Source of the DNA: Stenotrophomonas sp. SAU14A_NAIMI4_5
Lineage (GTDB): Bacteria; Pseudomonadota; Gammaproteobacteria; Xanthomonadales; Xanthomonadaceae
Length of the DNA stretch: 64,000 nt
Direction: 5' to 3'
Assembly (NCBI RefSeq): GCF_003086795.1
Contig: NZ_CP026003.1
Span: forward strand, 3,398,579-3,462,578
The translations under genes and the position numbers were made by a program. Below the pieces are notes generated by a model. It saw only the letters and a list, made by a program, of their open reading frames with translations. It ran no database searches and was not told where the DNA came from. Each line of letters opens with the position of its first letter. Within the stretch, counting starts at the first letter, position 1. Positions 37,478 to 45,547 of this stretch are shown one piece after another.

Positions 37478-38110
37478 CTACGCGGCCGCGGCGTCGCGGC
37501 TGTGGTCGAACTGGCCGTGGCGCAGGAAATGCGCGGTCTGCCGCGCGGCATCGGGCGATACCACCAGGCCGCTGTGGCTGGTGCGCACCACGCAGTGGTC
37601 GGCCAGGCCCGGGAGCTGGGTCTCGGCCAGGGCCACGGTGCCGTCGGATACGTCATCCAGCGCCCCCAGCAGGCTGCCCAGCCCGTGCGGCACCGAGCCG
37701 GCGATCAGGCCGACCTTCGCCCTGCCCTGCCAGTCGGGCAGGCCATCGAGCAGCAGTTCGCTGCTGCGCCCCAGGGCCAGGCCCCAGCCATGGTCGGACA
37801 GCGAGCGCGCCGTGCCGCTGCCGCGCAGCGGCGAGCCCAGGCAGACCACGCGCTGCACGTCCAGCTGCGGCTGGCGGCGCAGGGCCTCCAGCGCCAGCAG
37901 GCCGCCCAGGCTGTGGCCGACCAGCGACAGCGGGCCGGCGTCGGCCAGCCGCTCCAGCAGCTGCGGCACGGCCACATCGGGGCCACCGAAGATGGAGGGG
38001 TAACCGAAGGTATGCACCTGGAAACCACGGGCGCGCAGGCGCCAGGCCAGTGGCCCGACCCAGGCGCGGGCGTTCCAGATGCCGTGCAGCAGCAGTACGG
38101 GGGGAGTCAT
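37478..38110 (-). CDS. Small alpha/beta hydrolase
   Basis: A 210-residue hydrolase with the lid-less fold of RBBP9/triacylglycerol-lipase-like proteins: 'VLLLHGIWNARAW' for the oxyanion hole, nucleophile 'LVGHSLGGLLALEAL' (Ser about 65), and a late 'TSHSGLVVSPDAARQ' with the catalytic His. The substrate is not predictable. It is the last gene of the run starting at aspS before yebC and is 77 bp downstream of the acetyltransferase. Confidence 0.85.
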   Translation of the reverse strand: MTPPVLLLHGIWNARAWVGPLAWRLRARGFQVHTFGYPSIFGGPDVAVPQLLERLADAGPLSLVGHSLGGLLALEALRRQPQLDVQRVVCLGSPLRGSGTARSLSDHGWGLALGRSSELLLDGLPDWQGRAKVGLIAGSVPHGLGSLLGALDDVSDGTVALAETQLPGLADHCVVRTSHSGLVVSPDAARQTAHFLRHGQFDHSRDAAAA

Positions 38111-38187
38111 GCGTTACAGCCTGGCGTTCGGCGGGGCGGGACGTACGGTGATTGAACAGAATCGACCGGCAAGCGCCGGTGAACATC

Positions 38188-38709
38188 TCACGCCGGACGC
38201 GGAACCCGGCGCAGGATGAATTCCAGGTCGTTGGTTTCGCCGACCGGGAACAGGTATTCGCCGGCTTTCTCGAAGCCGTAGCGGGCATAGAAGCGCTGGG
38301 CGCCGAAGTTTTCCGACCACACCCCCAGCCACAGGGTGCGCGGGCCGTCCTGCTCCAGCCAGGCCAGTGCGGTTTCCAGCAGGCGGCTGCCCCAGCCACA
38401 ACTCTGCTGGGACTTGATCAGGTACAGGCGCTTGAGCTCACCGTCACCGGGCTTCACGTCCGGGTGCGGCAGCCCGCAGGGGCCGGCGGCGGCATGGCCG
38501 ACCGCCTCCCCGTCCATCTCCAGCAGCCACACCGCGTAATCGGGGTGGCCCAGGATGGTGCGCTGCCGTTCCACCGTGTAGGACTCCTCGAGGAAGTCCT
38601 GCAGGTGCTGCGGCGGGTACAGATGGCCGAAGGTCTCGGTGAACGTGCGGGCAGCCAGCGCCGACAGGGTCGGCGCGTCGTCCACGGTGGCGCGGCGGAT
38701 GGAATACAT
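38188..38709 (-). CDS. GNAT-family N-acetyltransferase (paralogue of the 15911 gene)
   Basis: A 173-residue acetyltransferase. It has 'IRRATVDDAPTLSALAARTF', 'GELKRLYLIKSQQSCGWGSRLL' with the acetyl-CoA loop (QSCGWGS), 'LWLGVWSENFGAQRFYARYG' and 'LEFILRR'. It is clearly homologous along its length to the gene at 15911-16423, so the two are paralogues that probably differ in substrate. Start 38709 (MYSIRR). Confidence 0.9.
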   Translation of the reverse strand: MYSIRRATVDDAPTLSALAARTFTETFGHLYPPQHLQDFLEESYTVERQRTILGHPDYAVWLLEMDGEAVGHAAAGPCGLPHPDVKPGDGELKRLYLIKSQQSCGWGSRLLETALAWLEQDGPRTLWLGVWSENFGAQRFYARYGFEKAGEYLFPVGETNDLEFILRRVPRPA

Positions 38710-38741
38710 GGGTCGAGTGGACGCCAGGGCGACGGTCGGGG

Positions 38742-39065
38742 TCAAGCCCGTTCCGACGACTCGGTTTCGTCCTCTTCTTCCTCGTCCTCTTCCTCGTATT
38801 CCTCTTCGTCCTCGTCCTCGCCTTCTTCTTCCTCGTCCTCGTCGAACTCTTCCTCTTCGTCGTCCTCGTAATCCTCGACGCCGAAGTCTTCACCGTCCCA
38901 ACGGCCTTCGCCGTCGGCGACGAAGGTCAGGGCCATCGCCGCCGGGTTGTTTCCGACACGGACCAGCCAACCACCGAAGACGCGTGCACGCTCGGTGACC
39001 AGGTTGGCCTCGGAGCCTTCATTGCCCAGCTTTTCCCACTCCAGCGAAAACGCAAACTCGGTCAT
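38742..39065 (-). CDS. Small protein with a long polyacidic tail
   Basis: A 107-residue protein. Residues 1-58 form a compact domain ('MTEFAFSLEWEKLG', 'ARVFGGWLVRVGNN', 'MALTFVADGEGRW'). Residues about 59-103 are almost only Glu and Asp with a few Tyr, Phe and Gly, giving more than 35 acidic side chains. On the plus strand this is a nearly pure C/T tract (38757-38880). It lies 16 bp after aspS and 32 bp before the acetyltransferase, so it is in the same transcript. I do not recognise a named family; a nucleic-acid-mimic or chaperone-like role is speculation. Confidence 0.75.
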   Translation of the reverse strand: MTEFAFSLEWEKLGNEGSEANLVTERARVFGGWLVRVGNNPAAMALTFVADGEGRWDGEDFGVEDYEDDEEEEFDEDEEEEGEDEDEEEYEEEDEEEEDETESSERA

Positions 39066-39081
39066 TGCCTGGATCTCCTGA

Positions 39082-40833
39082 TCAGTTGGTCTTGGGGCGA
39101 ACCTGGATGTGCACTTCGGCCAGCTGCGTATCGACGATCGGCGACGGCGCATCGGTCATCAGGTCCTGCGCACCGGTGGTCTTCGGGAACGGGATGACGT
39201 CGCGGATCGACTCGGTGCCGGCCATCAGGGCGGCGATGCGGTCGATGCCGAAGGCGATGCCGCCGTGCGGCGGTGCGCCGTAGTTCAACGCGTCGAGCAG
39301 GAAGCCGAACTTGGCACGGGCCTCTTCGGCACCGATGCCCAGCAGCTCGAACACTGCGCTCTGCATGTCCGGGCGGTGGATACGGATCGAGCCGCCGCCG
39401 ATTTCATTGCCGTTGAGCACCATGTCGTAGCCGCGCGACACGGCGGTACGGGCGTTGGCGCGCAGGTCGGCGATGTCATCCACGGCCGGCGCGGTGAAGG
39501 GGTGATGCAGGGCGACGTAGCGCTGGTCTTCGTCGTCCCATTCGAACATCGGGAAGTCGGTGACCCACAGCGGGGCCCAGCCGTCGGCGACCAGGCCGAA
39601 GTCCTTGCCGGCCTTCAGGCGCAGGGCGCCCATGAAGTCGGACACCTTGTTGTAGCCACCGGCACCGAAGAACACGATGTCGCCGTTGCCGGCGCCGACG
39701 TGGGCGACCAGGGCGGCGAACGATGCTTCGCTGAAGAACTTCTGGATCGGCGAGCTGACTTCGCCGTTGTCGGCGATCTTGATGTAGGCCAGGCCCTTGG
39801 CGCCGTACTTGGCGGCGTGCGCGGCGTACTCGTCGATCTGCTTGCGCGACAGGGTGGCGCCACCCGGGATGCGCAGCGCGGCCACGCGGCCTTCGGCGTC
39901 ATTGGCCGGGCCGGTGAACACGGCGAACTCGCTGTCCTTGACCAGCTCGGCCACGTCCACCAGTTCCAGCGCGATGCGCAGGTCCGGCTTGTCCGAACCG
40001 TAGCGACGCATCGCCTCGGCCCAGGTCATGCGCGGGAAGGTGGCGGCCAGCTCGACGTCGACCACTTCCTTGAAGATGGCGCGGATCATCGACTCGACGA
40101 AGTCCTGCACGTCCTGCTCGCGGACGAAGGCGAATTCCATGTCCAGCTGGGTGAATTCCAGCTGGCGGTCGGCACGCAGGGCCTCGTCGCGGAAGCAGCG
40201 CGCGATCTGGTAGTAACGGTCGAAGCCGGCCACCATCAGGATCTGCTTGAACAGCTGCGGGCTCTGCGGCAGGGCGTAGAACTCGCCCGGGTGCATGCGC
40301 GCCGGCACCAGGAAGTCGCGGGCGCCTTCCGGGGTGGCCTTGGTCAGGATCGGGGTTTCGATGTCCTGGAAGCCGCGCTCGTCCAGGTGGCGGCGCAGGG
40401 CCTGCACCAGCTTGATGCGGGTGCGCTGCATGCGCTGCATTTCCGGGCGGCGCAGGTCCAGGTAGCGGTACTTCAGGCGGGTGTCTTCGCCCGGGTTCTC
40501 ATGCGCGTGGAACGGCAGCGGGGCGGCCTTGTTCAGCACGGTGATGGCGGTGGCGATCACTTCCACCTTGCCGGTGGCGATCTTGTCGTTCACCGCGTGG
40601 CGGGCGCGCACCACGCCTTCGACCTGCAGCACGTCCTCGTAGCCCAGCGAGGCGGCCACGGCGAACACTTCGGCGTTGTCGACCTCGACGGTCACCTGCA
40701 CGATGCCTTCATGATCGCGGAGATCGATGAAGCAGACGCCGCCCTGGTTACGGGCCACGTCGGTCCAGCCGGCGAGGGTGACAGTCTGGCCAATCAGGGT
40801 CTCATCGACCAGGCCGCAGAAGTGGGTACGCAT
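39082..40833 (-). CDS. aspS: Aspartyl-tRNA synthetase
   Basis: A 583-residue class IIb synthetase: N-terminal OB anticodon-binding domain ('[23 protein letters not shown]' region), motif 1/2 region ('[20 protein letters not shown]'), the bacterial GAD insertion, and motif 3 ('[10 protein letters not shown]'). The 'PHGGIAFG' loop fits bacterial AspRS. Start 40833 ([13 protein letters not shown]) is the family N-terminus; an upstream in-frame extension is non-coding. It heads a leftward run with the acidic protein, acetyltransferase and hydrolase. Confidence 0.97.
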   Translation of the reverse strand: MRTHFCGLVDETLIGQTVTLAGWTDVARNQGGVCFIDLRDHEGIVQVTVEVDNAEVFAVAASLGYEDVLQVEGVVRARHAVNDKIATGKVEVIATAITVLNKAAPLPFHAHENPGEDTRLKYRYLDLRRPEMQRMQRTRIKLVQALRRHLDERGFQDIETPILTKATPEGARDFLVPARMHPGEFYALPQSPQLFKQILMVAGFDRYYQIARCFRDEALRADRQLEFTQLDMEFAFVREQDVQDFVESMIRAIFKEVVDVELAATFPRMTWAEAMRRYGSDKPDLRIALELVDVAELVKDSEFAVFTGPANDAEGRVAALRIPGGATLSRKQIDEYAAHAAKYGAKGLAYIKIADNGEVSSPIQKFFSEASFAALVAHVGAGNGDIVFFGAGGYNKVSDFMGALRLKAGKDFGLVADGWAPLWVTDFPMFEWDDEDQRYVALHHPFTAPAVDDIADLRANARTAVSRGYDMVLNGNEIGGGSIRIHRPDMQSAVFELLGIGAEEARAKFGFLLDALNYGAPPHGGIAFGIDRIAALMAGTESIRDVIPFPKTTGAQDLMTDAPSPIVDTQLAEVHIQVRPKTN

Positions 40834-40991
40834 GGGGGGAAGCTCCGCTGGAGAACGCCGGCGCCCGACGGGGACCGGAAAGCCCCGTATTCTGCGGCCG
40901 AGGCCCCGGCCGGGGCAAATGCGGACAGTCACACGGGCTTTATCCGCCCCGTCCTTATAGTCGCGCACCACACACCGTATGGGGATTCGCC

Positions 40992-41732
40992 ATGAAACCG
41001 CTGTCCCTGGCCAGCCTGGCCCTGACCTTGTCCGTGGGCGGCCTTGCCGGCTTCGCCCTGCCCGTCGCCCCCGCCGCTGCGCAGAACGGCGTCGTCCGCT
41101 GCGAGAGCCAGAACAACCGCGAGCGGGTCTGCAACACCGGCTGGCGCAGCGCGCAGATGGTGCGCCAGCTGTCCGGCTCATCCTGCGTGGAGGGCCGCAC
41201 CTGGGGCAGCCGCAACGGTAGCATCTGGGTCACCAATGGCTGCCGGGCCGAGTTCGTCGAGGGCCGCGGCGGCTGGGGCGGTGGCAATGGCGGCAATTGG
41301 GGCGGCGGCAGCGGCGGCACCATCCGCTGCGAGAGCCAGGACAACCGCGAGCGCACCTGCCCGACCAACTGGCGCGGCGCGACCCTGGTCCGGCAGATTT
41401 CCGGCTCGGCCTGCGTGGAGGGCCAGACCTGGGGCGTGCGCCGCGGCAGCATCTGGGTCAACCGCGGCTGCCGCGGCGAGTTCGCCGAATCGCGTGGCGG
41501 CTGGGGCGGCGGCAATGGCGGCAACTGGGGCGGCGGCAACAGCAACTACTCCGTCACCTGCAGCAGCAACAACAATCGCACCCAGAACTGCGACTGGGAT
41601 GAACGCCAGGGTCGCCCGGTGCTGCAGCAGCAGCTGTCCGGCAGCGCCTGCCAGGAAGGCCGCAGCTGGGGCTATTCGCGTGGGCAGGTGTGGGTGAGCA
41701 ACGGCTGCCGGGCGCGCTTCGGTACCCGTTGA
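40992..41732 (+). CDS. Exported protein of three DUF3011 repeats with Gly/Trp linkers
   Basis: A 246-residue secreted protein with a Sec signal (cleavage near 'APAAAQN'). It contains three repeats of about 55 residues, each with 'RCESQ(N/D)NRER' or a variant, 'R(Q)LSGS.C.EG..WG' and 'G.IWV..GCRA.F', and each with conserved Cys that probably form disulphides. The linkers are two near-identical Gly-rich stretches ('[14 protein letters not shown]'). DUF3011 proteins are common in Xanthomonadaceae and resemble cyanovirin-like carbohydrate binders, but their role is not established. It is divergent from aspS. Confidence 0.85.
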   Translation: MKPLSLASLALTLSVGGLAGFALPVAPAAAQNGVVRCESQNNRERVCNTGWRSAQMVRQLSGSSCVEGRTWGSRNGSIWVTNGCRAEFVEGRGGWGGGNGGNWGGGSGGTIRCESQDNRERTCPTNWRGATLVRQISGSACVEGQTWGVRRGSIWVNRGCRGEFAESRGGWGGGNGGNWGGGNSNYSVTCSSNNNRTQNCDWDERQGRPVLQQQLSGSACQEGRSWGYSRGQVWVSNGCRARFGTR

Positions 41733-41735
41733 GCG

Positions 41736-41812
41736 GTAGCGCCGGGCCATGCCCGGCGAGCGCAGCAGCGCGGTCAAGCACAGAAAAGCCGCCGGGCATG
41801 GCCCGGCGCTAC
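41736..41812. repeat. Facing pair of GTAG palindromes
   Basis: A plus-strand unit (41736-41759) and a minus-strand unit (41790-41812), both GTAGCGCCGGGCCATGCCCG, face each other between convergent genes and can pair with each other into one long hairpin. Confidence 0.82.
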
Positions 41813-41824
41813 CGGATAGAGCGG

Positions 41825-42466
41825 TCAGGGCGCGGCCGGGGCCTGGTCGCCCCACGGGGCCGGCGGCAGCGGCACCGGCTTGCTGAGGTCGAATTCGACG
41901 CGGAAGCGGCGCCCCTCCGGCCGGGTCAGCTCATAGACGAAGCGCTGGTCCGGCTCGATCTCCATCGCCCAGGTGTTGTGGGTCGAGGCCAGCATGTCGG
42001 CGCGGCGGAACATCGCCACCGATTCGCCATCGGCCGGGAACTGCTGGCGCTCGGCGGTGCCCGGCGGCTTGCTGTCGCCGCCATACAGGGTGATCGCATC
42101 CGGGCTGCCATCGGCATGGCGGTGGTCGTGCTTGAGCTTCAGCCCGTTCTCAGTGCGGGTAACGATCCAGGTCCGCGAATGGTCATCGCCGACGTGGAAG
42201 GGGATGCGCAGTTCGTGCCCCGGGTCGGCACAGCCACGCACATGCATCACCAGGCGCTTGCCGGCGAAGGGATCCTCGCCGGTCGGTGCGGGGGTGTCTT
42301 CCACCACTTTGCCGGCGTAGGCCTGCCCGCAGTGGGCGGCGATGGCCGCCATGAACGCATCGGCCGGGGCCGTGGACAGGTCGTGGTTGATCGCAGGCGG
42401 CTGCTGCGAACAGGCGGCCAGGGTGCACAGCGCGGCAACGGAAAGCAGAGGGGCACGTACATTCAT
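41825..42466 (-). CDS. Lipoprotein of unknown function
   Basis: A 213-residue protein with a lipobox 'CTLAACSQQ' (Cys about 19), so anchored to a membrane. The mature part has 'DAFMAAIAAHCGQAYAGKVVED', 'HVRGCADPGHELRIPFHVGDDHSRTW', then beta-rich text ending in a Pro-rich tail. The two cysteines could pair. A similar 'HVGDDHSRTW' pattern suggests a conserved domain, but I do not recognise its name. It lies downstream of blaL2 in the same direction with a 60-bp gap. Confidence 0.75.
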   Translation of the reverse strand: MNVRAPLLSVAALCTLAACSQQPPAINHDLSTAPADAFMAAIAAHCGQAYAGKVVEDTPAPTGEDPFAGKRLVMHVRGCADPGHELRIPFHVGDDHSRTWIVTRTENGLKLKHDHRHADGSPDAITLYGGDSKPPGTAERQQFPADGESVAMFRRADMLASTHNTWAMEIEPDQRFVYELTRPEGRRFRVEFDLSKPVPLPPAPWGDQAPAAP

Positions 42467-42526
42467 GCCCCAACCCTAACGGCCATGCCCGGCAGGCGCA
42501 AACCGCAGCGCCCTGCTGCGGGGGTC

Positions 42527-43453
42527 TCAGGCAATCATCGCGTCGGCCAGCGCACCGACCCGCGCCAGCACCGCCGCGCGCTGGTCATCGTCCACCGAGG
42601 CCCCCTGCAGATACGCCGTCACCACCCACGGCGTACCGCCGGCACGCGGCCACAGCACGGCGATGTCGTTGCGGGTGTCCTCGCCATTGCTGCCGGTCTT
42701 GTCACCCACCCGCCAGCGTTTGCCGAGGCCGGCACGCAGGCAGGCATCGCCGGTCTGGTTGTCGATCAGCCAGTCGGCGAGCTGCAGCCGGGATTTTTCC
42801 GACAGACCATCCCCCACTGCGAAGCGGGCCAGGCTGGTCGCCATCGCCGCGGGGCTGGTGGTGTCGCGCGGATCATCCTTGGCGAACCGGTTCATGTCCG
42901 GCTCGTAACGGTCGTTGCGGGTGACCGTGTCACCCTGCGCGCGCAGGAAGGCGGTCAGCGCCGACGGGCCACCATTCACGCCCAGCAGCAGGTTGGCAGC
43001 GGTGTTGTCGCTGGTGGTCAGCGTTCCGCGGCACAGGTCGCGCACGCTCAGGTCCTTGCCGACGTGGCGGCGGGCCACCGGGGCGTAGGACAGCAGGTCT
43101 TTTTCCGCGATCGGCACGCGGGTGTCCAGCGAGACGCGGCCGGCGTCGGCCAGGCTCAGCACGTGGGCCACCAGCATCGATTTGAACGTGCTGCACATCG
43201 GGAAGCGCTCGTCCTGGCGATGCCCGCCGATGCGACGGCCACTGCCGGTGTCGAGCACGGTCACGCCCAGGCGGCCACCACTGGCTTTTTCCAGCGCGGC
43301 GAAATCGGCGGCGCTGGCAATCGCGGCAGGCGCACCGGGCGCGGGGCCAGCGGCCCGCGCCATTGCGGGCGCAAGCAGGGAAGATGCGAGGGCGGCACCA
43401 CTGAACTGCAGGAATCGGCGACGGGCGTGCATGGGCGGGCTCTTCGGGGACAT
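42527..43453 (-). CDS. blaL2: Class A serine beta-lactamase, L2 type
   Basis: A 308-residue beta-lactamase with a twin-arginine signal ('ARRRFLQFSG') and the class A active-site set: 'CSTFKS' (Ser70/Lys73), 'SDN' (130-132), 'EPDMN' (Glu166 to Asn170) and 'DKTGSNGED' (KTG 234-236). The closest known type is the chromosomal L2 cephalosporinase of Stenotrophomonas, but several regions differ from the S. maltophilia form I remember. It hydrolyses penicillins and cephalosporins in the periplasm. I take ATG 43453, which has AGGAAAG at good spacing; ATG 43432 (MHARRRFL) is the alternative and matches the usual L2 start. Its regulator AmpR is one gene away. Confidence 0.94.
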   Translation of the reverse strand: MSPKSPPMHARRRFLQFSGAALASSLLAPAMARAAGPAPGAPAAIASAADFAALEKASGGRLGVTVLDTGSGRRIGGHRQDERFPMCSTFKSMLVAHVLSLADAGRVSLDTRVPIAEKDLLSYAPVARRHVGKDLSVRDLCRGTLTTSDNTAANLLLGVNGGPSALTAFLRAQGDTVTRNDRYEPDMNRFAKDDPRDTTSPAAMATSLARFAVGDGLSEKSRLQLADWLIDNQTGDACLRAGLGKRWRVGDKTGSNGEDTRNDIAVLWPRAGGTPWVVTAYLQGASVDDDQRAAVLARVGALADAMIA

Positions 43454-43511
43454 GCGAGCATCTTTCCTGATGCAGAACCCAGCGACCAGCTGATTCTCGT
43501 TCATGCTGCCA

Positions 43512-44375
43512 TCAAGGTTTCTCATCACGAGAAACGCGTTTCAATCGCTTGTCCAGGCTTGCGGGACAAAAACTCGCCCCGGCCCTCGCTGCATCCACCT
43601 TGGTCGCGTCGATCACCGCCCCTGGTATGACCCGGATCAATCGGCTGGCAAGCAGGACTTCTACATGCCGCTCCGGAATGACGGCGCAATAGGTTCCGCC
43701 GCACTCGATAAGGGGCGCCTGGATCGGTTCGCCCCCGCCTACAGATTGGTACTCCGCCCAGGCAATTGATCCGGGATCCTTCGCGCAGAACTGCAGCGCA
43801 CTCCGCTCGCCCACAGATTCAAAGGGCACTGCGACCATCATCAGACCGAACAATGCCACCACTGCAATCATCACCAGGGCCAACGCAACGGTCACGGGAC
43901 CTGCGATCCACATGAACACCGCGCCCAGCAGCCGGCCATACCAGGGCCAGGTCATTGGAGGACGGCGCAGAGTCGCACGGATCTGCTCGGCCAGCGCCCC
44001 CACCCTGCTTGCCGGCCCACTTGCGGCACCCACCGGTGATTTTCTGAACAGGGGGCCCCATAAGGGCGAAGACAACGCCGTTGCTGCAACGAGCAGCAGC
44101 ACCCACCAGGTTTCACGAGCCATTGAGTACAAGCCGGGGCCGATGTTCTCCAGCACGGTAGCGCTGAAACCAACCCATCCATGGGCAATCATCAGTTCAA
44201 GTCCGCCGCTGTCGATGGGGAACTGGAGCGGATCGATGCCGAACGTTCCCAGATACGCACTGCGGTAAAGGCTGCCCTGCAGAGACAACACCGCCGTAGC
44301 GATGGCGAGGAAAATACCCGATGTGACTGCAAACCGTCCCATGCGGCCCATGAAAGTGGGTTCAACCGTACTCAT
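43512..44375 (-). CDS. Multi-helix membrane protein between ampR and blaL2
   Basis: A 287-residue protein with about four hydrophobic helices (near residues 17-35, 60-80, 88-105 and 155-180) and a C-terminal soluble part holding 'ALQFCAKDPG' and 'IECGGTYCAVI' with several Cys. I do not recognise a family. It sits exactly where blaL2 and ampR usually face each other directly, in the same direction as blaL2 and 58 bp upstream of it. blaL2 may therefore be read through from this gene's promoter or have its own. The base composition appears less GC-rich than its neighbours, consistent with later arrival. Confidence 0.75.
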   Translation of the reverse strand: MSTVEPTFMGRMGRFAVTSGIFLAIATAVLSLQGSLYRSAYLGTFGIDPLQFPIDSGGLELMIAHGWVGFSATVLENIGPGLYSMARETWWVLLLVAATALSSPLWGPLFRKSPVGAASGPASRVGALAEQIRATLRRPPMTWPWYGRLLGAVFMWIAGPVTVALALVMIAVVALFGLMMVAVPFESVGERSALQFCAKDPGSIAWAEYQSVGGGEPIQAPLIECGGTYCAVIPERHVEVLLASRLIRVIPGAVIDATKVDAARAGASFCPASLDKRLKRVSRDEKP

Positions 44376-44605
44376 CCAGTGCTCCCTGGTAGCAATTTCG
44401 TCCGTGCGCTGACGGTCAGCGTACCGGTGGGGCCATGGCCTCCAACCGCCAAACTGCAGAATTTCGTAGAAGTCCTATATCGACGCATCCGCAGGAATCT
44501 GGAGCGACATGAATTTTTCTTGTGCCTTCTGCAAGAAAACCCCCATGCATTGCAGATGACGCCCGCATTGCTACGATCAGCCATCATCGCTGCTCACACC
44601 TGCGC
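44376..44605. promoter_or_regulatory. Divergent control region of ampR and the membrane protein/blaL2
   Basis: A 230-bp divergent region. A good ampR promoter is visible: TTGCAG (44550-44555), a 16-bp spacer, TACGAT (44572-44577), 28 bp before ATG 44606. The AmpR operator should lie here by analogy with other ampR-bla pairs, but I cannot pinpoint it. The A-rich stretch 44512-44540 on the other strand is a candidate for the leftward promoter. Confidence 0.5.
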
Positions 44606-45472
44606 ATGTTGCATCCTACCCTGCCGCTCAACGCCCTGCGCGCCTTCGAGGCCGCCGCCCGGCACCAGAACTTCACCCGCGCGGCCCTGGAGCTGTGCGT
44701 CAGCCAGGCCGCGCTCAGCCACCAGATCCGCGGGCTGGAAGACCGGCTGGGCATCCGCCTGTTCCACCGCCTGCCGCGCGGGGTGGCCCTCACCGACGAG
44801 GGCGCGGCGCTGTTCCCGGTGCTCAATGAGTCCTTCGAGCGCATCTCGGCCAGCATCGCCCGCTACACCGGTGGCCCGGCGCGCGAAGTGCTGACCCTGG
44901 GCGTGGTCGGCACCTTCGCCACCGGTTGGCTGCTGCCGCGGCTGGCGGCCTTTGAAGCGGCGCACCCGGATATCGAGCTGCGCCTGCAGACCCACAACAA
45001 CCGAATCGATTTGGCTGGCGAGGGCCTGGACCTGGCGATCCGCTTCGGCGACGGCGACTGGCAGGGCCAGGCCTGTACGGCGATCCTCGATGCGCCGTTC
45101 GCGCCGTTGTGTGCACCAGCGCTGGCGCGACGGCTGAAGCAGCCGCGCGACCTGGGCACCGTGCCGCTGCTGCGCTCCTACCGCAGCGACGAATGGCCGC
45201 GCTGGCTGCAGACGGCCGGGGTGAGCGGCGTTGAAGCGCGTGGCCCGGTATTCGATTCGTCTCTGACCGTGGCGATGGCCGCGGCTGGCGGCGCCGGCGT
45301 CGCCCTGCTGCCGCTGCGCATGTTCGAGCAGGAACTGGCCGAAGGCCGCCTGCTGCAGCCGTTCGCGACCACGCTGGAACTGGGCCGCTACTGGCTGACG
45401 CGGCTGCGCTCGCGCGCCGAACGCGAACCCGCCCGCCGCTTCCGCGAGTGGCTGCAGGCGCAGGGCGGGTAA
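44606..45472 (+). CDS. ampR: LysR-type regulator AmpR
   Basis: A 288-residue LysR regulator. The N-terminal helix-turn-helix reads 'NALRAFEAAARHQNFTRAA' then 'CVSQAALSHQIRGLE'. The effector domain has 'LGVVGTFATGWLLPRL' and 'LRLQTHNNRIDLAGEGLDLAIRFGDG', which are hallmarks of AmpR. It senses muropeptides released when the wall is damaged and switches on the beta-lactamase gene. Start 44606 (MLHPTLPLNALR) is the family start. The expected target blaL2 lies beyond the membrane-protein gene. Confidence 0.93.
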   Translation: MLHPTLPLNALRAFEAAARHQNFTRAALELCVSQAALSHQIRGLEDRLGIRLFHRLPRGVALTDEGAALFPVLNESFERISASIARYTGGPAREVLTLGVVGTFATGWLLPRLAAFEAAHPDIELRLQTHNNRIDLAGEGLDLAIRFGDGDWQGQACTAILDAPFAPLCAPALARRLKQPRDLGTVPLLRSYRSDEWPRWLQTAGVSGVEARGPVFDSSLTVAMAAAGGAGVALLPLRMFEQELAEGRLLQPFATTLELGRYWLTRLRSRAEREPARRFREWLQAQGG

Positions 45473-45475
45473 CCT

Positions 45476-45538
45476 CGCCGGGCATGGCCCGGCGCTACCT
45501 TCATCGGCGGCAATGGTAGCGCCGGGCCATGCCCGGCG
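45476..45538. repeat. Back-to-back GTAG palindromes
   Basis: A minus-strand unit (45476-45498) and a plus-strand unit (45516-45538), both GTAGCGCCGGGCCATGCCCG, with their GTAG heads facing each other across an 18-bp spacer. They separate the convergent ampR and ABC-F genes. Confidence 0.82.
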
Positions 45539-45547
45539 AACGCGGGG

